This document shows, piece after piece, positions 47,601 through 59,175 of a stretch of DNA of 64,000 nucleotides. This stretch comes from Amborella trichopoda. Its lineage: Eukaryota; Streptophyta; Magnoliopsida; Amborellales; Amborellaceae. Location: NCBI RefSeq assembly GCF_000471905.2, contig NW_006499364.1:5204066-5268065 (forward strand), given 5' to 3'. Below the pieces are notes generated by a model, which saw nothing but the letters and a program-made list of their open reading frames with translations, was not told the origin of the DNA and ran no database searches. The position numbers and the translations under genes are program-made. The first letter of the stretch is position 1; each line of letters opens with the position of its first letter.

Positions 47601-50600
47601 TGAGTGGAAATTCAATGAAAACTAATCACTCATCAATATTCATCACATTACAAATTATAGTGCACTTTAATGTGCTCTGTCCTAGTGAAACACTTGATTA
47701 CTTATCTGGATAACACTGAAGTTGTCAACATGAAATTACAGGAGTTGAACTTTGTAGGAAGCCATACTCCCATTGCAAGTAACTCATAAGGTCTATATTC
47801 TGCATCAGCACTAGACTTGACTGTTTCTTCCATCTTACTATGCCAAAGCTTGTGGATTACCCAAAATTATGTCATGAAAAGTAGTGGACCTCAAGTGTTT
47901 AGACATCATGCCAACCAGAATCTGTGGAGGTCAGAAAGAGCAGAGTGGATGATGAAGACGTAACATTTCATTGGTTAGGCATCAATTAGTTGCCATGTAG
48001 CGCTATGATGAAATGTTTGGCTATTGAACGATAAGATTGAGAGAGTAGAGAGAGAATGTAATATTCAGGCATAAGATAAATATAGATGCATTTTTCACTA
48101 TTTTACAAATTGTGGGGCAATGTGCCCTACATGTACACGGATCCCTAAGGGAGTTGCAATACAGGTAGGTCATAATGTATGTGGGTTACAACTATCATGT
48201 ATGACTATTATAGCAAGAAAATCACCCAAATATGGTAGGATATTATACACATTATTACCACATGGAGGTTTCCATAATGGTTGAGGCCCATAATAATTAT
48301 TGTAGGTTGTTTTTTAAAAAGCAAACTGCCCGGGGCCTTAGTGGGCGTCTAGGCGGTCCAGTAGGCTTGGGCGTCTCGCCCAGGTCTAGGCGGCCACATT
48401 AGGAAGGCTGTCCCTAGGCGCTAGGGAACCCGCCTAGGCGGGTGCCCAGTGTCGCCCAGGGCTTGCGCCCTGCCCAGGGGCAGAAATGCCCCTTGTTGAG
48501 GCCATATTTTGGTCTTTTTTTCAATACTAAAGGGGCAAAATCGTGGGTTTTAGGTTCATTTGAAACCTAAACTCCATTTTTAGAGCCTATTTTAGATAGA
48601 TATTTACATCTCAATATAGATACTCACATCTCAATGAAACACAAAACTACCGAAATTCAGGATGACCCCTCCCCAACAAAATTTTTTTGTTATTTCCCAT
48701 GGATATTTCTCTCTCAAATAATTTTTGTTGGAAACTAGATTCAAATGGCAGCTTAAGAACTCAATGCGGGCCTCAAAAAATAATGTTAAGAATGGAAATA
48801 AAATTATGACATTCATGTCACTGAAATAGTTTTCGCTATAAAAAACAACACTTGCACAACCTTCAATAAAAGGACCATATCTTTCAAACTTCAAGGGTTT
48901 TCTGATTAAAATTATTTTTATTCTAAAGTAGACTCAATTTGATGAGTTACAATCAATTATTACTAAAAAAAATATTATTTGCTTAGTGGAAAAATTCACA
49001 GAACTCTGTGCATAGTTCCTAGATTTTGCAGGTTTAGAATTGGCACCTCTCAATGATGAGTACGTAACTCTCAATTCCCCATGATCTCCCACTGAAATTT
49101 TTCAAGAAGATCTTACTCTTAAAAACACAAAATATTACTGAATTATGCATAAGAGAAATACCTCATTCTCTTGTTCATATCAGTGCTCCAAAATAGTATA
49201 GAATACTCTATTCTGCGGAGTACCTTTTCGATGTAGGAATCATGTCAATAATCTTTCCGGAGGTTTCCCATACGGCCATAAAGCTTTGTCTTTCAAATCT
49301 CTGACTTTCACTCACCAAAACAATGAAATATAAAAGATATGGCAGCAAGAGTCCTTATTCTGATACCAATGAAAGTTGGACAAAGTGATCTAGTACGGTG
49401 TATGTAGTTTTAATTTTTCTTTTTCTCACCGACTAGAACACTTAGAAAGGTCCAAGTACAATAAAACTCACATGAAATAGGTTAATAAATAACCAAAAGT
49501 GGTTCTCACTTGTTGCCACTTTTACAACTTTTATTCAATGAATAAAACCAATACATTGTTTATGGGAATAAGAAGGCCTAAGAAATAAAATACCGTAAAC
49601 CAAAAAGCAAGATACCTGAAGATTACCTCAAACGGACTTAGTACACCCTACACCGGGTCTCCTCCTCCAATGGCACACGGGATCAATGGTCTATCTCAGA
49701 TTTTTGAAGCATAGGAAAGCCTTGGCTACAACCCTTAATCAATATGAGAGCAACATGGAACATCACATAAACCACGAGGCCTCAATACCTTGTATGTGTG
49801 GGGGCTTGCTCCCTCTTTTCTCCTAGCTTTGGGCGTGCCCAATTTCTAACTCAAGAAATATGTTTTCTAAGGGAGGGAGAGATCTTAGAGAGAAAAGAGA
49901 GTGATGAGAGGTGTTGAGATTTATTGGAGAGAGGGTCCCTATTTATAGAGCTTCTAGGTTAGGGTTCCCTTAGGGTTATCATCCGTATGAATATTAGATC
50001 CAGACCATTGATCATAGGATACCTGTGGGGTGAGATATGTGAGCCATTTAATTCTTAGTTCAGCCATCATGATTCGAAGGATGTTGCAAAATCTTATCCT
50101 TTAGCTTCCTAAACCTTTATCCCATCAAAAATATGAAAAATATCAGATAATATCTATCTTTTTATAAATCTCTTTTTGTTTATACATATTCCTTTTAGAA
50201 GTTCAATCTCCTGAGGATTCCATAAAACATATCATGGTAATTGTTTCCATGCCCTGCTCATCAAGGCATATCAAAACAAAAGGACTTGAAATGGGGCATG
50301 CCACCCATGTAGACCATGGGTGGTCCCCATACACAACCACATAAGGATTTATGGTGGGCCCCCATGGGCCCTCATATTAAAAATGATTTTTAAAATTATA
50401 TAATTGATTGTTTAGAATATGGGAAATAAACTCTATTTTCATCTGAATACAAAAAATTGAATATCTCGTAATTTATAAATTTGTTTTGTAAAAATAAAAT
50501 ATCCAGAGACTGCAAAAATTCAAATAATCAAATCTAAAAATCATATAACATCAAAATAATTAAAACCAATTAATTTTAATGGGAATCGGATCTGACAAGG

Positions 50601-53600
50601 TATAGGAATTATAATATCGCTGGAGCACTCCACCTTCTATTGTGGACTATAGTCGACATTTGCTTTATCAAACTGACCCCACGGTTCCCATGACCTACAG
50701 ACTACCACATGGGTTCATGATTGGGCCACTAAAATCAGCCAATTGGCAAGGGGACGCAATCCTAGTCTATGGACTATAGGTTCTCCCCTAGAGATGAACC
50801 CATGGTCACTTAGACTGGATGCAATCACTACTCTATATTGCATTGGAGTAATCTCTCGCACATGTATACGTTTCACCTTCAATGGTGGTTCACTTTCCCG
50901 ATATGACCGTCATATGTACATGTTGTGTGATGGTTCAGTGATGAGGCTTTGACACTTATCTCTAGAGGCCAAGCATCACATACAACGGTCACACAGTCCC
51001 TTGGCTCACTCTCTTGGGCAACTCTGACCTCATCAAGGGATAACCCATAAACTCTCCTCGGTTTTGTTCCATGCCCTGGTAATAAGGGTTTTCCAACTCG
51101 ACTGGCCTAGCACTTCATGCCAAGTTTGAGTATCTGTAAATAACATTTACCTATCTCAATCCCTCTGGACCATAATCTCTTAGTCCTTAGGACCATATTC
51201 TCTTGGTCCCTCAAGACTACACTCCCACTGAAGTTCTTTGTTCCACTATATCAAAAACTCATAAGGTCTTTAATGGCAATCGAAACCCTTAGCCACTAAA
51301 TAAGCTTTGTATCTCTCAATCCAACTAGTTGGTTTGTGCAACATCCTACCACATGTTGCCCTTTTGGTAGATCAATTACATCACAAGTTTGTTGCTTCTC
51401 TAAGGCAATCATTTCCTTAATCATGGTTGCTTTCCATTGTGGATGAGCCAATGCATCTACAACTTTGGTAGGAATAAAGGAAGTGGAGAAATGGTGTACC
51501 CCAAAAGAAGGCGAAAGTGAAAACTTGTTGATTGGATGAGAAATGCAAGTTCTTTTATCTTTTCTTATGGCAATAGGTAATTTGAATTGAGAAGGAATAG
51601 GGGTAGACGGAGAAGAAGAATCTGATGAGTCAACGAGTTGGGGTTGATTGTTTACATCAGACTCTCCCTTGTTCTTGTTTCGGGTGTAAAAATTCAGTTG
51701 TTTCTCAATATATTCCACCTGTTCCTTGGTTAGATTGCTAGAACTACTAGTGATCATTGAAAGAGGAATATGATTGTTGGTGGCGTAGTTTATATTGAAT
51801 CTCTTTGGGAAGAAAAATATGGTATTTTCTCAAAGAAGGTAACACCCTTTGAGACATATTTCCTTTCAGTTTCTGGAGAGTTACACGTGTATCCTTTCTG
51901 AGAGTTTGAGTATCCTAGGACCACATATCTCAGATATTGAGGTCCTATTTTATTCCTAGCCGGGTCTAAGGTATGCACCAAGCAGTCACAACTCAACATT
52001 TTTGATGGAAAAGAAAAGTAAGGAAGTGCATGGTGGAGAAGTTTGAAAGGTAAGCACGATGGAGAACAGATGTAGGCATTGCATTGATTATTTGGGTAGT
52101 AGTAAGAATTGCTTCATCCCAATATGTTTAAGGAAGTAAGATGCCTATCACCACTTTTACAAGTGTTTATTTTCTAGTACTACTATACCATTTTGTTATG
52201 ATGGATAGGAACATGATGTTTGAATTTCTATATCATGTTCAACAAAATAATTTTTTAATCCATTGTATAGATACTCTTGTGCGTTATCAAAACAAAAATT
52301 GTTATTTAGGCTTAAACTGGGTTTGAACCATTTTATGAACTATGTTAGCAGTTGAAGGTACTTCCATCTCTACTTTTCATAATATAGATCCAAGAAGGAC
52401 AAGAGTAGTAATACCGATATCCAAATACAAAAATTACTGGAGCAGGCTCCATCAGAATGAACAAGATGAAATGGCTCAGAATTTTTATTTTCACTAGAAG
52501 AAAAAGAGGTTCTACAATTTTTGGATAATGAACAGGTGTATCTTGGGAACATTCAAAGAAACGAACTTGTCTGGAAACAATTAGTTTTAAAGATTTTGGA
52601 GACATGTGGCCTGAGTGCATGTACCACAATAGGACTTAGTCTTGACTTCTTGACTTAGAGCTAAGAATAGCAGAAGTGCATCCCATGTTCAACAGGTACA
52701 ACCCATTGTCTTCATGACCACCAGTAGTCGTCTTCGTCATTTTTCAGGTCTTGAAAAACACAATGTGAGGGATAGAATGTGACACTGCAATTTCGTTGTT
52801 TTGTCAGGCCACTAATTGAAAGAAGATTGGAAGGAAAATAAGACACATGTATTACAAACGATAAGGACACGATGATTAAAGTTTATATGTTCCACTCTTG
52901 AAGGTACTGGTCTTGAGAAAAGGACAAGAAATCAGCTTTCTTACCGGTCATGTGATCAATAGCCCCTGAGTCAATGATCAATGATGCAGAAAAGGTGGAG
53001 TTCGAGGCATGGTTTGCAGTTGCATATGTACTTGGCTGCTCTATTGTTATCTTAGAGCTGAGTGAAGCATTAAGGAGTAGTTAACTAGTGTTGTAAGTCT
53101 TTGATGGCCTAATCTCTTCGATCAGATACATTAGGTTGTATGGCTGACGTTTCCTTCTCCTCATTCGATGTAGTATGGGCACTTAGATTCCTTGGTTTAA
53201 GTCTCAAGTATTGATGCAAGTCCTAACAGTGCTCTCAGGTGTATCTCCTCTTCCCAGAGTGGGACCTTTTGGCAGGAAGAAAAATCATGATTCTTGGGTC
53301 GTCTGGGTTTCAAGCCCTGTTATGATACAATGTTAACATTGAGAGAGAAGAGAGAGAGAGAGTAATATTCAAGCACAAGGTAAAACAAATATAGATGCAT
53401 TTTTCACTTTATACAAATCATGGTCCCATGTGTCTTATATATACACAGATCCGTATAGGAGTTAACAACCCTTGTGCATGACCGTTATAGCAAGAGAATT
53501 ACTGAAATATGGTAGGATATTTTACGCTATCACTACATGCGAGTTTCCATAATGTGCATGAGGCCCGTAACTATTATTGTAGGTTACTTTAATGGGCATG

Positions 53601-56600
53601 GGGCCCACAACAGTCACTACAATAAAATTAAACCACCAATTCATTTCCTTGCAAGATATCTGAGATATTAATGATCAATTATATAAGACTTCTACCTAAA
53701 CAGCCGTAACTATTCAGGGAAGTCATACCTCAATTTACCATAGGGCATGTGGCATTTGCCTCCAAAGGTGTATCAACTTTCTTTCTCTCTGTGAGACTTG
53801 CATGAGAAGCTACCTCCTAGAGTATATTTTTCATTGAACAAACAAATATTTAGAACTAGGAAACTTATCCAGATGGGTTAATGGAGGGCATCGGTCTTGT
53901 TCATTAGAGGTTAGAAACTGATCTCTCTCTTAAAAGCCTTCACAGATTCCCATGATATCTTTCTTGTTATTCTTAGCATGGTCTTAACTAATGAACCTGC
54001 CAAATAGACAAGATCTTATATCCCTCGCCTCTCCAGCAACTTCTTTGGTCTCACACCAAAATGCCATTTCACCATTAGCTACAAATTATTTGGAAGAGAT
54101 CATTTGCTTTTTAATTCCTCGAGAAGGTGGATTCATCTGTGGGCAGTGTGGCCAAGTGATGCTGGGTGCAACTTTTAAATCTTCTTGGCAAAAACAAAAT
54201 GAGTACTCTTTATTTGTGCATGTGTCTCCCTGGCCTTACAACCTTCCTTGAAATTTCGATAAATGAAACTAGGCTCAAAAACACAAATATCAAGATACCT
54301 TGCCTTAGGAAAGGTTGCTGCCACATCCTCAAACATGTGCTCCAAAAGCAGTCAATCATGCAAGAATATCAACAAATCACATTTTGCCAATGCCTAGCCC
54401 TTAGGACTTCATACATCCCATAGAATCTTGACACACCTAGACTACAAGTTTGTTCCTTCCACTTAGTTTTAGGTGAAAAAGTTGCAGGTAAGTTGTTCTA
54501 GGTTGCTGACACTTCTTCCCCTTTAGATCTTTCACAAAAAGTATGTTGAATCCTCATAAGATCGCCTCACCTTCTCTTTGTTGGGGTTTTGTTGCCATTT
54601 AAAGGCCTTGAGAGCATGTAAAAACTACAAGATATTGTACTCCAATGGGATTGTGGTACATGTGGGACGAGAGAAGAATGCTTTGTAGTTCCCATGGGGT
54701 CATAACTCACCCAAGTTTGATGGACTAGGCCGAAGATGGAGTCTAAAACCCTAGCCTTGGGTATAAGGCACAATCATGGAGGGTTTGCACGATTAGCTCC
54801 TTGTTGAAGTCAGAGAGATGCCCAAGGTGGTTTTGGGCAAAGGATTGCTAGGTCTCCTATGTTTGGTTGGTAGCCCTGTGAGGGAAAGGGCCTAAATCCC
54901 CAACATTAGCAACTATATTGTGGGAAAGTTGCTGGTTCACTGTTCCACCTTAGGAACTCGATCCTGCGGTTCCTCTACGGGATCTTAGTGGGAGCTGGGT
55001 TTAGAGAAATAAGGACTTTGCTCCTTATAAATATCGGTCCACATGCTTGTAGGATCCCTCCAAGGAGAGGATATCTACTATTAATTGAATTGCTACTCCT
55101 CTCCTTAGTCATATCGATTTATTTTTTTAAAACATGTTAACTTGTGGTGCATAGCACATCGTGGTATACTAGAAGGATGGTGTTAAAAACTACAGTTTAG
55201 TATTGTAGTAAGCCAATTTATGATATTATTAAACTATACTATTGTAGTAAATTGGTGTAGCTAAGATGTGAGATAATGGATCGAGCGAGCATTAGCTTGA
55301 TCCTAATTTTATCATATACTATTAATTGATCTCGTTTTAGGTGTATTGGAGCTTAGATCCCTCCAAGTCAATACCTTGATTCCAGTTATATGGGATCTCG
55401 CTCCTAGGTATCCTAGGATCTTGCTTCTTAATTTTTTGAATATGTGGACACTGATCCTAACCCCAGGGAGCTTTCATACTATGGTGGTTCGTCATTCACC
55501 GAACTGATCTTGCTCGTGAACCCGCTCCCACGTTTAACAACTATGTTACCAATGCACAACATATACATATGATAGTTCTATTATAGGAAGCCACCCATGG
55601 GTCTATAAGGTGTAGATGTGCTGAAGAGAGGATCCCCCCCACCATTGCAATAGTTTGCACATGTCCAATGGGATATGACTTGTTCTTGGGGTGGACTTGA
55701 AATCCTCAAATGAGGCCTATGTTTCCATCATATTTTGGCCAGTCTTGATGGGCCAAGCATGAGCCTTACTTGGACTGTGGGTCATGGATTCCATTACACT
55801 GGTTGGCGAAGATGACTATGGTCCGCGAGTTGTGGAATAGGTGGAGTGCTTTAGCAATCGCTTGTTCTTGACCTAATGGATCTAAATTCTCTTCTAGTTG
55901 TGTTTAAATATATTTTATAAAAATTATATACAATAAAATGAATTTATAAAATGCTCTATAGATTTTATTTTCACAAAATAGTATTTTATAACTACGTAAT
56001 AGCGATTTTTCAAGATTAAATTTATTGTTAGGGCATGGAAATTGTGGGATCACGTGGGGGCACAATAGCCATGGGCACATGGGGCCTACATGGGCTTTCA
56101 ATAGCCCATATACCCCATTTTCTCTCTCTTTTCTAGCTTCTCTCACAAGCCATCCAAAAGGTTGATTAGATATTGAGAAACATTATGATTAAATATTTGG
56201 AAGACAGAGAAGGAAGGTAATGTGTTTTTATTTGAAAGTGGATCCGCATCTAGGATTTTTAGGAAGCATTGTGATTGAATATTTGGAAGAGAGAGAAGGA
56301 AGATAATTTGTGTTTATTGGAACGTGGTTCTATAAAAAAAAAGAACATGGTTCTATAAGTTGAATTTTTAGGAAACTAAAAGTATATTCCTGAAAGAAAA
56401 CTAAATAGTTAAAAGCGAATGGGTCAAGGAAACTAAGGGATAATGGTTCTATTACCTTCGCTTCATCATGATTGCTGATTTAGGGAAAGAAGGGCTGAGA
56501 TTGGAAGCCTCTCTTCAACCCACATATCATTGGAGATCGACGGTCCAAATTGAATATTAGTAAGATGGCAAGTGCTAACCCTAAAACGTTAGAAAAGCGC

Positions 56601-58833
56601 TATAAATAAACCCTTTGGGGATAGGTTTTAGCATCAAGTTGGTAGAGATCTATCTATAGGCCTCCACACGTCCATTCTCTCTCATCTTTCTCTCTTCTCT
56701 CTCCCCTCTTTCTCTCCCTTCTCTCCCATCTCTCTTCTAGCCCTAGGGCCACACCTAGAGCCAAAACCTAGGCCCATGTGAGGTAAAAGCTTGAGTTTGA
56801 TATTGTGGCCTTGGTTATACTCTCTTGACCCCAACTATTAGGTTTGCCATAGAGCTTCCCATCCTAAGGAGATTCTAAGAAGGGACATAGATCAGTGCGC
56901 CATCGAGCTTAGGTGCTTCGAAGTGGGGCTAAATCCTTAATGATGATCCGAGGCAAGGTTATCCTGTTATATTGTTTCCATGTTTCTTGATTTATTTTTT
57001 ATGCAGTTATGTTGATTGTTTCTAAATAAAAGAAGTTTTGTTTTATGGCACACAAGTGAGGATGCTAGATTGTATTAGGTTTTGTTTTTATGGTTTTTGT
57101 ATTGTAGTTGGTATATGAATGTGGAATAGCTAGAATAAATAAAAGAAAGAAAAAAATATTCTATATTGCCATCTTTTAGACACACACACTCTCTCTCATA
57201 AAACCCTCTAGGAGGAAGATGTATTTCTCTATTTTTGGTGAATAAAATAATCATGGAGTTGCAAGTTGTACAGTTTCTTCTCTCTCTACTTGGATCTCTC
57301 AAACAAGGAGGTGGATGATCATAAACCCTAGCCTAACCCGTATGCACTTCCCCTTTCTCTCTTTTTCCTCTCTCACAACCCAAAAATCCTAGATTTTTTA
57401 AGATGCCCCTCTCTATTTTCTCAGCCTCCCATGTGATCTAAACCTAGGTTCCCTCTCATGAAGCCCTTTCTAAATGAGTCATCTATGTCGTAATGGTGTG
57501 AGATACCCTTTATATGGTGCAGTCTAGGGTCAAGTGGATATAAAAGGAACTTGTTTTCTAGGTCTAATGTGAGATCCATGGTGCGAAAAGGTTAATATCG
57601 GCCATCTAGTACCCAACCATCCTGAATCAAGGGTGGATGATGCACCATAATCCCTGTTCCAACATTCTTCTAGCTGTATTAAGTGTCCATTTGAACTTTC
57701 TTAGGAAATTTTCATTTCTATTTGGATTCTCATAACTAACTACAATGAAAATTAGATTTCCTTCCAAGATTCTAATCCTATCCACTTTGTAGCTTTGACT
57801 TCTCAATATTAACCACTTAACCACTTGGATTTTCTTTAGGATTCCAAATTAGAAATAGAAGGTCCACATGGGGTCCACACTCCCCTATCTAGAGCATTAG
57901 TGGGCCGAACGCCCAACCACTTTGAGTTTTTGACTTCCACATTGCTCCCCTGGCTAGTTAGTCCACATGGAAATTCCATGTGTCCCATAGTGAGCCCTCA
58001 CGCGGGTCACTAAATGTTCTATATACATTCTTTTCTATAACAAATTTAGAATATCAAATACATGCTATTATAAAATAAATTTTCTATTACCAAATATATC
58101 CTTATTTGAATTACAAAACTACTACCCAAAAACCAACTGGTTAAGTAGAGAAAATAAAACAATTTTCATTTGCTTGAAAACTTTTGAACGGCTCTTTAAA
58201 AATCCTAGCAGAGTGTGCTAACACTGAAACTTAGATCCTTCTACTTGGCACTCCATGACTATCCTATGACCATATCCCTCTACATTCTATTTGTGTTTTG
58301 GAATTTGAGACGGGTATGTGTGGGGAGAGCACGAGGGGATTAGACTTTTAAGAGTAATTGTTAAAAAGCGAGGTGATTATGTTTATTACATTAGAACAAA
58401 ACCTTAAAAAGCTTAAATTTGGGAGGGCTCTATTATTATAGGAAGGTTCGATAACCCATGGATGAGAAGCAATGTGACCTGCAATCCATTTGTCATAGCA
58501 ACGCCTCCACCTCTGTCACTGATACCCCCTTCTCTTCCCTTATCTTTAGCCTTTCGAAATTGAACCCCTTCTTTAGAAACGCCCCCAGCAAAGAACTCAT
58601 GCACTCTCCATCTCTAAAAATACCATTTCCTCTCTCTAGAACCCCTTCTCTTTTTACTCCGGCCTCTCTCTCTCTGTCTGTCTCTCTCTCTTCATTTTCT
58701 GTTGTCTTTGTTTCTCTCTCTCTGTTCATAGATTTTGTTGTGTCTGTGTATATGAATTTTTTGGCACTCGACAATCACCCTTTGACAATCTCTCCCTCCT
58801 CTTATCTGTATTCACAACCTCCACCCATTGAAA

Positions 58834-58866
<33 letters not shown>

Positions 58867-58903
58867 TATCTATACTATACTACTACTACTACTACTATAC
58901 GTA

Positions 58904-58949
<46 letters not shown>

Positions 58950-59132
58950 TACTACTACTACTACGTANNNNNNNNNNNNNNNNNNNNTCTCCTCCCTCCT
59001 TACTTCTTCGTATTACTACTAACCTACCTACCCACCTACGTAATAACTAAGTACTCTCTCTCTCTCTCTCTCTCTCTCTAACTAGTTTAAGTAAGTAATA
59101 TTACCTACGTCCTACTATTAGTAATAACTAAC

Positions 59133-59175
<43 letters not shown>

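Larger units (their letters stand above)
48033..53612 (-). mobile_element. Old Ty1/copia element with a second element nested in it, broken
   Basis: Minus strand. 5' LTR 53331-53612 (starts tgttgtgggcc, ends tgttaaca on the minus strand), with an initiator tRNA-like primer site beside it at about 53317-53330. Degraded gag to integrase lies at 53.3-51.8 kb, with a pre-integrase piece (WYMHSGHMSPKSLKL) and the integrase tail (LRYVVLGYSNSQKGYTC). Then comes the start of reverse transcriptase (HPQWKATMIKEMIALEKQ) near 51.4 kb. The rest of pol is replaced by foreign DNA at about 48.32-51.3 kb. The 3' LTR is at 48033-48308. The two LTRs differ at roughly a fifth of sites, so it is much older than the copia element at 25-30 kb. 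Many breaks. It lies in intron 2, antisense to the host gene. Confidence 0.75.

Noticed and set aside
58458-58904. 148-residue Ser/Leu-rich frame
   Set aside because: It consists largely of CT and TAC microsatellite translation, and an opposite-strand frame is equally open.
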